Shown here piece after piece: positions 28,985-41,199 of a DNA stretch of 64,000 bases. Origin of the DNA: Cichorium intybus (taxonomy: Eukaryota; Streptophyta; Magnoliopsida; Asterales; Asteraceae). The position numbers and the translations under genes were made by a program. The notes under the pieces were generated by a model. It worked only from the letters and a program-made list of their open reading frames with translations, made no database searches and was not told the origin of the DNA. The stretch is taken from NCBI GenBank assembly GCA_023525715.1, contig CM042011.1, forward strand, positions 2,329,501-2,393,500. Reading direction: 5' to 3'. Position 1 is the first letter of the stretch. Every line of letters starts with the position of its first letter.

Positions 28985-29060
28985 CTAGTCGAATGCCCGC
29001 GCGTTGCGCAGGAAGAAAATTATGTATTTATAGTATAGACAAATACATATTATTCGTATA
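28985..29060 (-). mobile_element. Helitron 3' terminus, minus strand
   Basis: Read on the minus strand: a GC-rich stem-loop (CC-GCGC-AAC-GCGC-GG type) in CCTGCGCAACGCGCGGGC, then ATTCGA-CTAG at 28988-28985 with T next. The element extends rightward from 28985; its 5' end was not found. A sister terminus lies at 36707. Confidence 0.55.
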
Positions 29061-29442
29061 CTATTTTTAAAAAGATTATAAACATATCCTCATTATTTTC
29101 AATTATTTGATGATAGATATATGTATCAAATTATTGAAAGATAAAAAATTCGTAACATGTATGATGAATAAACTTAACACAATCAAATAAAATTAAAAAT
29201 AATATGATTTAAGAAAAATACTTATCCCGAACCACATGATTTTAATAGCATCCACCTACATATTATGCATGGATATAATTTCTATTTAATTTCAGTTTAT
29301 TTTTTACTTTTAGGGTTTAGGGTTTATAAAAACTAATTATTCAGTCAAGTTTCAATTGAAAATATTTAATTTAAACTAAGAGTATGCATTTTTGGTTTTT
29401 TATATTTTTTTTGTCTTATTAATATATTCTATTTGAAGTTTC

Positions 29443-29445
<3 letters not shown>

Positions 29446-29512
<67 letters not shown>
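29446..29512. repeat. (TA)n microsatellite
   Basis: Continuous run of about 67 bp. Confidence 0.95.
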
Positions 29513-29518
<6 letters not shown>

Positions 29519-32040
29519 TAAATGTTTAATAATCTTTAATGAGAAATTCTACAAAATACAATTTTTTAGGTTTTTTATTATATTTATTTTCTAAGTAGGC
29601 TTGTTGGTTATAAATGAAATATCAATATAGTACCTTTTAATAATAAATTTTTTGCTTAAAATAATAAACACTTTAAATAATGAAATCTTAAAGAAATTAA
29701 AATTTTATTCTATATAATTTATCAGAACCAGTTCATGTTCAATATTATGAAATTTAATAAAACTTTCAACAAAAAAAACGACGCCAAAAATTTCAAATGA
29801 TTAAAAAAATATACTTTACATATGGTAATAATACAAATTATTTAAAGTAATACAAACCTAAAATAACAAATGATGACTTTTAATTAAATCTACCTATTGG
29901 TCTTTTTCATTGTTTTAAAATTGGATCTAACCGGCCAGTAGAACCACTTAAACAGAGAAGCGGTCGGGTTATATCGTTTTTATTGCTCAAAAACCGTTTG
30001 TATGAACCAGCAAAAATCGGACGGTTCATATGGAAGCCCGTTTCAACGGACAGTTTAACCGTAAAAAAATTAGCCTAAAAAAGCGTAGGTTTTTAACAAA
30101 GGTCAAAACCCGATTTAGTAAATCCTTAAGCGGCCTTTTTCTTTTGTATCAACTAAACCATCATCTATAATGTAATATATGACTCGTTTTCCATGAACCT
30201 ACTGATATGCGATGAAAACACAAAGCTTATTGGCTTTTGTTTCCTGCCTGTCTGCTACCAATCTCATTCACCCACCATCATGTGTATTATTTCTTTTCAA
30301 TTCAATTTAATATGTATAATCACATAATATATGTAAGTGTTTCCCGCTTATTTTCAATCACTTTTAATTTAATACACAAATCTCAAAGTTATTAGTGTAA
30401 GGATAAAACATCATCATCCATAATATATGTAAAGTTCAACTTCATTAAAATAAAAATAATAGAACTTTAAGTTATATATCCCATTGAAGTTTAATATTTG
30501 GAAACGTTTTTGACAATACAAAATGACTAATGGTTTATGTAAATATTTCAACTCTGAGGGAGACTTTTATTCATATAATAAAAAGTTTCTTAAGTTGGTT
30601 TATCATGACAATATGGGATCAAACTATCCTTCATAGTGTGTTATTTTATATCATTTTCTCATCCCACATCGCTTAAGAAACACAATTGAATGGAAATCAA
30701 ACATCTATAAGTAAATAGATTAATACACATCTCATCCCATATTGCTTAAGAAACAAATTTTAAGGGAAAGCAAGCTCTATAAGTAAAGAGTCTAAAACCA
30801 TTTCTCTCATATCTTTATTCATTTGTGTATTTGATTGTAACCACCTTAAGCATAGACTATTGGTTCCAATTTTAGGTTCGATTTCAAAAAATTTGGATGG
30901 GTGCGTATCAGCGCCCTTTTATTTTATTTTTTCTTAAAATATTCAAACTAATGTAGTACATGATAACAATGCATATTAAATCATGTTTAATAAAAGAATT
31001 CTATTATAAGATTTAGATAAATATTCATAGATATATATGTTTGAACTTTGAAAATGTTCAAACATTTACGATTCAATTTTTTTATATATACCTTATTAAA
31101 TCGAAAAATTGTTTGCAACGTTGTCATCATCAAATTGAAATATGATACACGACATACCATGAACTTGCAACCCGATCGAGTTTTAATAGTTTTTCTAACT
31201 CATTTTAATATTCATATTTTTAGTTTCAATACTTTTGAAAGCTAAAACAAAATAGTAGAGTTCTTTGAAACTTTGAGCTAAAAATATGTTTTTACGATAA
31301 ATTGACCAGTAAACAACAATATACAAACCATGTTATAATCAAGATATAATGATAAGAGAACCGATGTGTGAAGCAATGTGACACAATTAAAAAAACATCA
31401 AATTAATGTGATAAAAGATAATTAGTTTTTCTTGAAACATTGTTTTCATTACTTTTTTTATAATAGACACACACAAACATATAATGGTTCAATTTAAGTT
31501 GTTTGATAAATCCTGAAACGTTCGCTACTAAATTTCTTTTATGTATGTACATCGCTGTGAATCTAAAAAAGTAAGCACATTTGTCACATATTTACTACAA
31601 CATACTTTAAACGTGTAACGTAATAAATTTTTAAAAGTTTTTAGTAATATCCATCTTCATTTTTGAGATCTAATAGTTTTGAAATCCAAAACCAAATAGT
31701 AGACTCATTTAAAACTTAGACAAATTTTAATAAAATGTCCACCAACAAATAATAGTTGAAAGTGATAAGTCATATTATGATCAAGATTGATGGATCATGG
31801 ATGCAAATGAATGATATTATATAAGCAAAAGAGGAAATAAGATATATATGTGTTGAGCAATGTGGGACAAAGAAAAAATATTCAAATTAGTAAGCATTAT
31901 AAAAAGATATTTGAAAAGTCATTGGAAATATGAAAAGACATGGGAGTTCCAAATGAATGTGGTGCTTTGAAATATGTCTCTATTATAAGATATATAGATA
32001 TGTAATCTGTCTAACTTTATCATTATTTTTATTTTTAAAG
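29513..32040. other. AT-rich DNA inside the composite Helitron, no gene recognised
   Basis: Contains ATCCCACATCGCTTAAGAAACA (30660, split by the line) and a second related copy about 90 bp downstream, each followed at about 45-50 bp by a CTATAAGTAAA-like box. The inverted motif GAGCAATGTGGGACA occurs at 31854. These resemble the snRNA-type USE plus TATA arrangement found in some LTRs and tRNA-like repeats, but no RNA follows that I recognise. Confidence 0.35.
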
Positions 32041-32733
32041 GATTTTTTCAAGTTGCGGAAGTCATGATACTTCAGGAGTTTGGAGTCAAATTCAAGAGAA
32101 TAAGAGGTATGAATATTGTTATATTTTTTTGTTTCTCATATATTTTAATATGTTCATTGTTGGAACTTTTATTATTTCTATTTCATACGACGATTCATTT
32201 TTGAAATTTGGTTTATTAATGCATGATAGCATTCGTCATAGTAACCAGGACCAAAACAAATACAACGCGCCCGTATGGGTTTTGGGGGAACATGTGGCAT
32301 ACCTTATTGAAGAAGCGTGGTGGATTCATCTTTCGTTAAGTAAATCCATGGGTTAGATTTGGGTATAAGGTAAATAAATCTAATTATTTTGCTAAATGAC
32401 ACATGATTGGACTAGACATGATGAAACAAGCTTTCTATGGCTATTTCAATGATAAGTATGAGGAGGGCAATTTTGTCATTTGGACTGATGTAAGATTTGA
32501 GACCAGTTTAAAAGGGAACTCTTTTCCAGTTTTGTCTTGCATGTTGATGTCTTTGATCTATCGATTCATGAGGCTTTATAGTAGAAGTAGGTTCTTTGAC
32601 ATCTAAACTGTAATGACCATGTTTTTGCAAAAAGAGCAGCTTGGACACGGGGATAAAATCCTTGGAAAAGTATTGCAGCATTATGTTATTTTTGTTGTAT
32701 TGTATTTAATCTGTATGTGTTTTTTAAAATCAG

Positions 32734-32831
32734 TTGGAAAATGAAAACAAAGACTAAACGTTGGATGATTTAAGTGATATATTGGGTGATTTGAAGGGAA
32801 TGGTTACCAAGATTGGATCTGAACTCGACAG
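32734..32831 (+). pseudogene. Captured exon of a SNAP25/SNAP33-type SNARE gene
   Basis: After a splice-acceptor-like TTTTTTAAAATCAG the frame reads LENENKD, a stop (TAA), then TLDDLSDILGDLKGM and GSELDR before a GT donor. The DLSDILGDLKGM...GSE(L/I)(D/E)R block is the start of the second SNARE helix in plant SNAP25 homologues (Qb+Qc SNAREs, membrane fusion). Upstream at about 32630-32670 the sequence LGHGDKILGK, ending at a possible splice site, resembles the segment that precedes it in the same family. The in-frame stop and the position inside a Helitron mark this as a captured, non-functional fragment. Confidence 0.6.
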
Positions 32832-33261
32832 GTTTGCTTTTCTTTTCCTTGTAACTTTCTGGAACACAATGGATAAGTGTTGTTTCTGCTAAGTGAATGA
32901 AGGAATTGAAACTCAAAATGATAGATGGAATATGGAAATATGTTTGATATGTATAAACTGGCAGACTATGTGGAGCTACCTTGTTGTATAGCTTGTATGT
33001 GTAAGTATTGTGTTGAAGATCATAGATCCTCATGCATTGTCAAGATCCAAGATGATAAGTACGCAAGGTTAATTAAATTGTTATCTACTTTCTTTCTTGC
33101 ATCTCTTACGCCATGTTATTTACCTTCATTGGAAAATTTAATCTGTTTCAGGGAGTATGTGATGCAGTGATGGTCGCTTCTTTAGATTTTCTAAACCTCC
33201 ATTGAGACCTCACAAAGCATTAAAAAAAACAATTCTAATTTAAATATATGATATGCACAAA

Positions 33262-33380
<119 letters not shown>

Positions 33381-33956
33381 CCCGAAGCGTACCCCTACAT
33401 GTAATATGGGGCATTTGAAAATTAAGCTTCCGAAAAATTTGAACCGTGATATAGGAGCAAGGATCATGCAAGACATGTCATTGTTCTACAACTAATATGC
33501 AGGTAACAGGATATGGAAAGTCTGTGTTTGGAAGTTATAACAAATTGAACACATCAACTGCAGCTAAAGACGCTGTCAATTTAATGACTAGCCATGGTTA
33601 GTGTGTCCATCTGCATCATATGATTCCATGCATCTTCCTGAAACTTTCTTTGCCTTTTTATGGTGTTGCAGTTGGTCACTTTTAATCCTTGACTGCCAAA
33701 GAAATGATCCTTTCTTGAAGACGTTCTAACGTTGTAGTAAAGTAAATACCCAATTTTCTTTCACGGGTCGTGCTTAGCACGACCGTCTAAAGGTACCTAG
33801 TATATATATATAATCTATTCGCCTCATTTCCTTGTTGTCCGGTAAAGATTTAAAATTGTATACGTGGGAATTTGTTTTGAGGTAAAGATCTAAAATTAAA
33901 TATTTATTATTTTTATATTTAATGCTAACTCTTTAACTTTAAGCATAATATACAAT

Positions 33957-35240
33957 AGAGTTAATTGCAAACTTAGTCCCTATGGTTTGTCTAAAATTGT
34001 CACTTTGGTCCAAAAAAATTTAGACTAGCACCACTGGTCTAAAATAGGATTATTTTTGCGATTTTAGTCCAATTTTTTTTTTTAAATACTGGAAGTGACA
34101 AATTTATCGTTTTCATTTAGGTTTTGTATTTTCTTTAATTCATTTACCCTTTTCTGATTTGAAAAAAAAAACAAAAAAATTACCACACCCCCTGTCCCCC
34201 CTCTCCTTTCTCACACACACACACACCTCTGTTCGGCGAGTTGTTCAGATAGATGGAATGAAGGTGCAATCATCTTTGCATTTGTATGAAACAAGAGAGA
34301 GCTTCTTCTGAGAGATTGTTGTTCTGAGAATACCCAAAACCATGTTGTTCCATAGGACTAAATCCGTTTCGATGAAGGATGATTCCTGGGAAATTGAAAC
34401 AAGAGGGTGCTGCAATAGTAGCGGTGAACGATGGGGGTGGCGATGATTGTGTATCAGAGCTTGCATACAACGGAGTAATAAATGATTGAACGGATCTGGA
34501 AATGCGATAAGGTGAGCTCAATTAGATCGAAACTTTAGAATTTGAATAAATTATTGAATATATTACCTTCTTTTATGGGATTTGAATCTCCCATCCTTTC
34601 CCCCTTCTCTCTCTCTCTCTCTCTCTCTTCCCCTCTCATCTGATTCAACAGAAGACCTTGTTTAAGAAATTCGATTTGTGTTGTTTCTAGGAACTTGTTC
34701 AAGAAATCCAATTTGAGTAGGATTTGTATGTATTTTTAAACCCCAAATATATGCTTAAACCCTTTCTCTTTCGTCGTTCCACTAATGGAACTTTGTTGTA
34801 GGAATTAGTGGCCTAGGTTTTTGATTGATGGCAGTTGCTTGTTCATATCTCTTATCAGAATCGGAAAGACTATAATAGGCAGGGTTTAATGAAACCTCCA
34901 TGGAGAGAGAGAGGGGGGGGGGGGATGAGGAGGGTGGATGATTGGAGGTCGGAGGCGGTTAATCGGAGATCGGTGGCGGATGGGAGAGTTCCCGTGAAGA
35001 TGTGTTTGAAGCAAGCGAGAGAGGATCGGTGAGGGTGGGATGATATTATTTTTGTTTTTGTTGTTTTTTTAAATTATGATAGTGAAAAGAAAATAGAAAA
35101 ATAAATGAAAATGGCAAATTTGTCATTTTCAGTATTTCAAAAAAAAAATTAGACCAAAACCACATAAAAATATATTATTTTCGACCAGCAGTGTTCGTCC
35201 AAAACTTTTTGGACCAAAGTGATAATTTTTGACAAAAAAC
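33957..35240. mobile_element. Mutator-like inverted-repeat element
   Basis: The left arm (about 33985-34170) and right arm (about 35060-35225) are inverted relatives: AAAATTGTCACTTTGGTCCAAA on the left is matched by the complement of TTTGGACCAAAGTGATAATTTT on the right, and both continue through a second TTTAGTCCAATTTTTTT block. The left end starts AGTTAATTGCAAACTTAGTCCCTATGG, typical of this repeat class. I could not fix the target duplication. The centre holds (CA)n, (CT)n and poly-G patches and an 83-codon minus-strand frame with no known domain. Confidence 0.6.
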
Positions 35241-36706
35241 AGATGTCAAATCGCCATTGCATTAGTTGGTTAATTTAAACACATTATTAAATACAAAACT
35301 TACACTAAAATATCAATTAAACATAAAAAATATTAATATAACTCGTGCCTACTAACATAATCAAAATATCAATTAAAGGTCATGTCAGCATCATATAGAT
35401 GTCAAATCGCCATTGCATTAGTTGGTTAAGTTAAAGAAAACGCATACAATGATAAAATATATCGAGAATGAAGTTTAATGCCTATTAATTGACAAAAAAT
35501 CTTTAAAAATTTAAGCAACAAAAAATGTTACTATTTCATGGTGATTTACTAACTTTTTAATAAAAAAATTTCTGTTTTTAAAAAATATTTATGTGATACT
35601 GGTTTTTTTAAACTTGTTTATCATTTAAATGTAGTTTTTTAAAATTAGAATAAAAAACTAACAACCATACGTCTTACTTACGTGTTGGTTTCTCACTCTA
35701 TATTCTCTCCGTCGTTCTCACACATCTCCTTCCTCATTGCTATTTCTTCCTTCCTGCTAGTTATAATAGTTGTCTATGTCTAACACCTCCTAATCTGCCT
35801 ACCGACTACCTCCCTTTCTATCCTTCTACATCTTCCATCTCCAAGAAGCACTTATTTTTCTTGTTGCACATTACTCCATCTGCCTCCTCTCTAGCTATAT
35901 AATTGTCTTATTATCTGTTTGCTCTTCCATCACCAACTTTGTATAGCATTTGTATTATTCGGTTTTCTTCTATTATGTTTGTACAACGTATATGATTACG
36001 TTGTTTTTTAAAGTATGTATAATTAACAATAATATGTATTTAGTCTATCCAGCCTTTTCTTATTGACCTTCGTATCAATACCATCATTTATTTCAAATCA
36101 ACATTACCCTTATTTTCTACCGATTTAGCTTACTACAAGAAGAAGACTCCTTAATGCTATTAGATTGACCACGCCATCTTTTCACTTCCCTATTACCTTT
36201 CGTCTCTCTTTCTTTAACCCTTCTCATCCTTGTCCGCCTCACAAATTTCTTCTTCGTAGCTTTTTATCTCTACAACAACTTTTCCCCAATGTTGCCATTT
36301 ACTGACACCGACGCTTGTGTATCACCGTTGTTAATATGTATGCATACCGATAAAGATAAACATGTCAAACTTGATAACTCCATCACCCAGTCTCTCATTT
36401 TGATGACAACTATAAGATTTGGAGTAAATGCTCAAATCAACTTAAAGGGAAACAGTGAAGGTGATCCAATATTCTCATTTCTGCTTTGACCATTTATTAA
36501 TCAATGCATGCCTTCAATCGGCTGTTTGGTGTAAGATTGTGAGCTATATCGATCAAATCAACCAAGGAGGTTCTAATAAATATGATGGGTTTAGATTCAG
36601 ATTCGTACTATCTACCAAGTTCATAAGTGAAAAAGTCAAATTTGTTATTACTTAATTTTCCTAAAATTTAAGCAAAAATTAGGAGATTTCCCATAATAGT
36701 TATTAA
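35241..36706. other. intergenic; one 35-bp direct repeat
   Basis: GATGTCAAATCGCCATTGCATTAGTTGGTTAA occurs at 35242 and again near 35398, about 156 bp apart. Otherwise C/T-rich and AT-rich DNA; open frames of 66 codons (36289, 36455) show no recognised product. Confidence 0.4.
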
Positions 36707-36760
36707 CTAGGTGTTATAACCCGCGCGTTGTAGGGAAGTGTTATGTATTTACAAAATGCA
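36707..36760 (-). mobile_element. Helitron 3' terminus, minus strand
   Basis: On the minus strand the sequence runs CCCTACAACGCGCGGG, then TTATAACAC and CTAG at 36710-36707, followed by T. It resembles the terminus at 28985. The stem is weaker, so the call is less secure. The element would extend to the right; no 5' end was identified. Confidence 0.45.
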
Positions 36761-37128
36761 AAAGATACTTAAAAGGGTTAAATTCAAGAAACATGAACTT
36801 ACTTTCAGTTATTTGTTTATTATAGCATTCCACTTTCGTCTCTTTTATCATAACATTTTACATGGAAATCCATCATTTCATCTAATTATAATCACCACAT
36901 TTTACTTTGAAATCCATCTAATTAGTACAATGTCATCCAAAATACAAAGCAATCTTAATTGGTATAATTGTTTTAATTTTTTTCAATTAAGATGCTTTAA
37001 TTTGGAAATTTTTTCAAAGTGAAATGTCTTGAGAAGAATAAGACCGAAAGTATCATCTACAATAGAAAAAATGAAAGTAGATTGTTATAACAAACAAAGA
37101 AATGAAAGTATGCTACTGTTTTTTACAT

Positions 37129-37392
37129 TTATCCAAAATTGAAAATAGAAATAAAATAAAATAATAATAACCCACTGTTGTCACATTGCAGATTTGAAAA
37201 ACAAAAATAAAATAGAAGGTCAATTCTGTCCAAATAACACATGCAACATGTATGGTATAAATGAAAATATGTTGTTAATTCATTCATTTTAACCAAAGAT
37301 CTAGGGTTAAATGTTGATATTTTGTCACAAATAGATGTTGTAGTCATCACACCAAAGACCAACAATACTACTGTCAACATGACGTGTTTCAC
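37129..37392 (-). CDS. possible secreted-peptide exon, uncertain
   Basis: The minus-strand frame starts MKHVMLTVVLLVFGVMTTTS, which looks like a signal peptide, and continues ICDKISTFNPRSLV. A possible GT splice donor follows (TTTGGTTAAAA). Small plant cysteine-rich peptide genes often have exactly this kind of first exon, but I do not find a convincing cysteine-rich second exon in the lower coordinates. The rest of the open frame is AT-driven. Treat as a candidate only. Confidence 0.2.
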   Translation of the reverse strand: MKHVMLTVVLLVFGVMTTTSICDKISTFNPRSLVKMNELTTYFHLYHTCCMCYLDRIDLLFYFCFSNLQCDNSGLLLFYFISIFNFG

Positions 37393-37796
37393 TCTGCAAA
37401 TAAAATATAGAACCTAATTATTTAATAATTAAAAAAGTTCTAAGGTGTATAAATCGATACTAAACATTACATTTGACTCGCATTTGCTGCATAAATCAAA
37501 TACGAAAGTGAAAAATAGGAAACGATAAGTGCTTGTCCTATTGCAAACCCAAATGACATCTACCATTTGGAATAAATTAAGAAATACATAGGTTTATTAT
37601 TAAAATTATATATTTTATATATAATCATATAGAGGTATAAAACTATAAAATAAATTAAAGGATGCGGGTAAACATACACATAACTTATTATTTTCTTATT
37701 AGCATCCAACCCTTCTTTCCGTACCTTCACCAATGAAGGAAGAACATAGCAAGTATCTGATCCTGATTCCTATAATCACTCTAAATAGCTTAAAAT

Positions 37797-38003
37797 ATGA
37801 AATCAAATTTAATGTTAATAAAAGCAAGAACCACATCAACCTGTATAACAATAGTTGCTGCAATTTGGGGACTGATTTCAAGTTGGAATAGGGAAAGCTT
37901 AAGTTTTAGTGCTAGCTCACCAAGTTCCTCTGATTATAAAGAGAATAGTTTTGGGGAAATGAAACCCTTATCTTCAATAATGAGCAGTTGTAGAAGAAGG
38001 TAG
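37797..38003 (+). other. 68-codon open frame, doubtful
   Basis: Reads SSWNRESLSFSASSPSSSDYKENSF in its second half (two parts joined without gap), with balanced composition unlike the surrounding AT-rich DNA, and ends MSSCRRR. It could be the last exon of a gene whose other exons are lost. I recognise no family. Confidence 0.2.
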
Positions 38004-38927
38004 AATAAGAATCGCCATTGCATTGAAACTTTCAAGAAAAACTAAATCAAAAAGCAATTTCACACACAAACAAATTAATATGAACGATGATATCCTGTAC
38101 AAAAACATAATTAAATCTGGTCACATCTTGGTAAACCCCCAAACTTTTAGAAAATTTATGAATCCTTTGTATGTTCTTAGCTTTGAACATTATTGTCACA
38201 AACAGAAAATCAAAAATTAAACATCATATATATAAATAAAAACCTTAATTAGTGTAAAGTCATACTCTTCGACTTGGAAAAAGATATTTGATGAATAAAA
38301 AGATATCTAGATTAGTAGGAATGGTCGTTTGATTTGTCGACTAACATTTTTTTTGTCAATGTAATAGACTGAAAACTAAAGTAAAGGAAATACATCTCGT
38401 TTGTTTGATTGGAGTGGAAAGAATGAAATTCATGACATGTTTGGATATGCCTTTTGTAACCGACGATTTGATTAGTTCAGCTTTAAATTGCGATAATCTT
38501 GATAAAAAACAAACTATGATAAGTACGGGTGGAATAATAAAATAAAATATCACACTACTGTCATAAAAAGTAAAACACTATTACGGATTACCTATGGCTA
38601 TACACCTTCAATTAACGTAACATCAAGACTTTCTAGTTTAATTTCACAAGACCCACTTTTTTCACAAAGTTGTGTCTTGTAACTTTGTCCATTGGGTATT
38701 TGGGTTCTTAAAAATCTAAACATATCCATCGGAATATCTTTTACCAGCTGTCTTAATTAAAGTGGAATATACTATTACGAATATCCAATATATCGTAATT
38801 ACTTTTGGAAATGCATTTTTGAACATTTCTTTAGACACATAAAAACAAAAATCAAATCGAGATAAAAGAAAGGGAAAAAAGAAGAGGAGGGGAAAGGTTT
38901 AAAAAGAGAAATTTAGGTATGGGTTTC

Positions 38928-38979
38928 ATCCCACATTGGCTGCTTACAAGGACCAGAAGTGTTTGAAGTTCCTATATAA
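38928..38979 (+). promoter_or_regulatory. snRNA promoter: USE and TATA box
   Basis: ATCCCACATTG at 38928-38938 matches the plant upstream sequence element RTCCCACATCG in nine of eleven positions or better. TATATAA follows at 38973-38979. The 34-bp gap between them is the spacing of RNA polymerase II-transcribed plant snRNA genes (Pol III genes have about ten fewer bases), as expected for U5. Confidence 0.9.
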
Positions 38980-39009
38980 CACAAAGAGCTGGGATATTAA
39001 AACTCACGC

Positions 39010-39126
39010 AGCCACGCTGTGAGCACAAAGCGAACTATTCTTTCGCCTTTTACTAAAGAATACCGTGTGCTCGTAGCATAAAGTGACATACGCCTGTTTT
39101 TGGAGAGTCCTTTCAAGGAAAGGCTC
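39010..39126 (+). ncRNA. U5: U5 spliceosomal snRNA gene
   Basis: U5 snRNA is part of the U5 and U4/U6.U5 snRNPs; its loop I holds exon ends during splicing. The invariant loop I sequence GCCTTTTAC is at 39045-39053, closed by an uninterrupted stem (ATTCTTT with AAAGAAT) and an outer stem (GAGCACA with TGTGCTC). The Sm-binding site GTTTTTGG is at 39096-39103, followed by a 3' hairpin (CCTTTC-aag-GAAAGG). The 5' end is set about 31 bp after the TATA box, at AGCCACGCTG. Length of about 117 nt fits plant U5. Promoter elements upstream and a 3'-end box downstream are all correctly placed, so the locus looks functional. Exact ends are inferred. Confidence 0.93.
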
Positions 39127-39130
39127 CAAC

Positions 39131-39146
39131 CAATCTTTAAGTTTAA
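39131..39146 (+). terminator. plant snRNA 3'-end box
   Basis: CA, seven bases, then AGTTTAA matches the plant Pol II snRNA 3'-end signal CA-N(3-10)-AGTNNAA. It lies about 5-20 bp after the U5 3' hairpin. Confidence 0.85.
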
Positions 39147-39199
39147 TGTTTTTCTGAAAATCTCACAAATTTTGGTATTAAGCTCGTTTTTATTCATAG

Positions 39200-39900
39200 G
39201 TTTTCAGAATCTGTTTATTTCATATTAATGGATCAACTTCGTCCATCTTTTTTTGTCAGAAAAACTGGAGCATGGAAATCACCAATTATACATCAAAACA
39301 CTCGATAGATAGAATTGCTTTGATTTATATAAAAACTGCAGTGATAACTTCGTAATAGAGAACCTGAAATAACGTAAGAAATACGATTTTCGACTCAAAC
39401 GGGAGTAGTGCTACCGATAAGGATAAAACATCAGAAAAACAATATGGGCTTGATGAATCAAGTGGATTTGATGACAAAAGAAGAAAAGGAGCGATCAATC
39501 GGTGATCTTCTTCGTTACTCCTCGCATAAAATTACTTTTTACGTCCAAAATCAATTGAAGGTTTTACCGAAACATGAATTATGAAATTCCGACTAGCCAC
39601 GACGGTGGTCCGATAAATTCGACGTCATAAAATGGATTTCTGATAGACGAACTCCGGAAGGCAACTCTCCTCGGGCCTTGTACAGTTGTAATTCATTCTT
39701 CATGAGTTTTTTTAGCCCATGGACATTATCTGAGGCTAAAATACACTCATCGAATGGAATTTAAAAGGGAACCCAAATACCCAATGTCTCCTAACAAAAT
39801 TCATAGTTATAGTTATAGCGGGTATTCATAATGGTTAATGAGAACTTTTTCATTAAATTATGAGATCTATATATAACTTTTAAGAAAATGATTTAAATGG
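39200..39900. other. intergenic, nothing recognised
   Basis: Downstream of the U5 gene I see no second snRNA, coding exon or repeat terminus. Confidence 0.4.
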
Positions 39901-40228
39901 GTAACTATTAGAGATGAGCGTGGTCCAAAAACTGAACCGAACCAGATTGAAACCGAAACCGAATTAAAAATTTTTTAAAAACCGAAGACCGAACCGAATA
40001 TAAATATTCGGTTATGGTTCGGTTCGATTATGTCGGTTTTCGGTTCGGTTCAGTTTTTCATGATCAAGAGTAGTATTAGGGGTAAACATGGTTCGGGGAC
40101 CGGACCGAAACCGAATTATCATCTTTTAAAAACCGAATATTTATATTCAGTCCCAATTCGGTTTGATTTTGGTCGGTTTTCGGTTCGGTTCTATTTTTCT
40201 AATCCATATGCTCATCCCTAGTAACTAT
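39901..40228. mobile_element. hAT MITE, 312 bp, with 8-bp TSD
   Basis: The element spans 39909-40220. Ends are TAGAGATGAGC and GCTCATCCCTA, inverted copies with one mismatch. The direct repeat GTAACTAT flanks it at 39901-39908 and 40221-40228. Sub-terminal DNA is full of ACCGAA/TTCGGT motifs in both orientations. Ends and TSD length are diagnostic of hAT. The 63-codon open frame inside is a by-product of these repeats. Confidence 0.93.
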
Positions 40229-40557
40229 CTTTTCGGTTTGTTCATGTATGGGTAATATTTTATTTTTTGTACTCATTTAATCATCTAACTTGTTGAATGT
40301 GTATACATTTTACCATTATGATCGGGTATCTCCGGTTTTACCCGGTTTCGTTGAATTACGTAAGATATTAAGGCTTATGTGTCGTATTACGTGGCCATTA
40401 CACACATTTACCCCCTTTATCAGTTATTACCGTTCGAAATACACCCGATTACTTCCCCAATTAAATCTCAATTGCATCCATCTTTGAAATTGACCTCCGC
40501 AAATCGTCGATTAGGGTTTGAAATAGCAGTGTGGAATTGAATTGAAGACGATTATAA

Positions 40558-41143
40558 CATGGAGGGGAGTATTCGTCGATTAAGTTACTTATCATCGATG
40601 TTCATTACAATGGGTTTTTTGCACCATACCCATTAATGTACTTGGATTGAGTTCGAGTCTCGATTCGAGATGTGGATTTTGGTATATTCTACTTAAAATA
40701 TTTTAAGGAATTTTTTTGGAAAGTTATGTAAAGCAAGTTGTGACAATATCTATTAATGTGGTAGACATTAAGCATTAGCACATGAGATTAGAAGAATTGG
40801 AAGTGATGATGATTATTACATTGAGTTTGTTGAAATGGGTTATGATGCTATGAATGGGTTAAGAATGAATGTTTACATTGACCACTAGAATCAACCAATT
40901 CTTGATTGGGTTGACCCTAATGAAGACCAAGATGATGACAAAGATTCATAAAAGTCTTATACGCTTGAATACGAGCATGAAGCTGATGAGGGAGTGCATT
41001 CTTTTGACAAAACAGTTGACGATAAGTTTTTGAACAAATTGATAGGTGTTACCAACATTAAAAGTGAAGTTGATAATGATGACGAACCCAACATCGAAGA
41101 TGCTCAGGAGGTTGTGTTCCCTGTTCATGATGAGAACCAATAA
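40558..41143 (+). pseudogene. remnant of a Mutator-like transposase N-terminal (PB1-like) region
   Basis: Starts MEGSIRRLSYLSSMFITM and later reads ALAHEIRRIGSDDDYYIEF, then GYDAMNGLRMNVYIDH, stop, NQPILDWVDPNEDQDDD. The acidic segment continues to an in-frame TAA near 41141. This arrangement resembles the N-terminal part of plant MuDR-family transposases: a PB1-like region ending in a V(Y/E)VDH-type strand and an acidic linker before the zinc finger. At least four stops interrupt it and no catalytic domain follows on this strand. Family assignment is from pattern memory only. Confidence 0.45.
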
Positions 41144-41199
41144 TGAGATAAAATGGTCCCAATTTTAGGTGTGAAAATATCAAACTGCTCGGTACGCCT

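Noticed and set aside
38997..39197. 66-codon minus-strand open frame
   Set aside because: It overlaps the U5 snRNA gene exactly and has no protein-like features.
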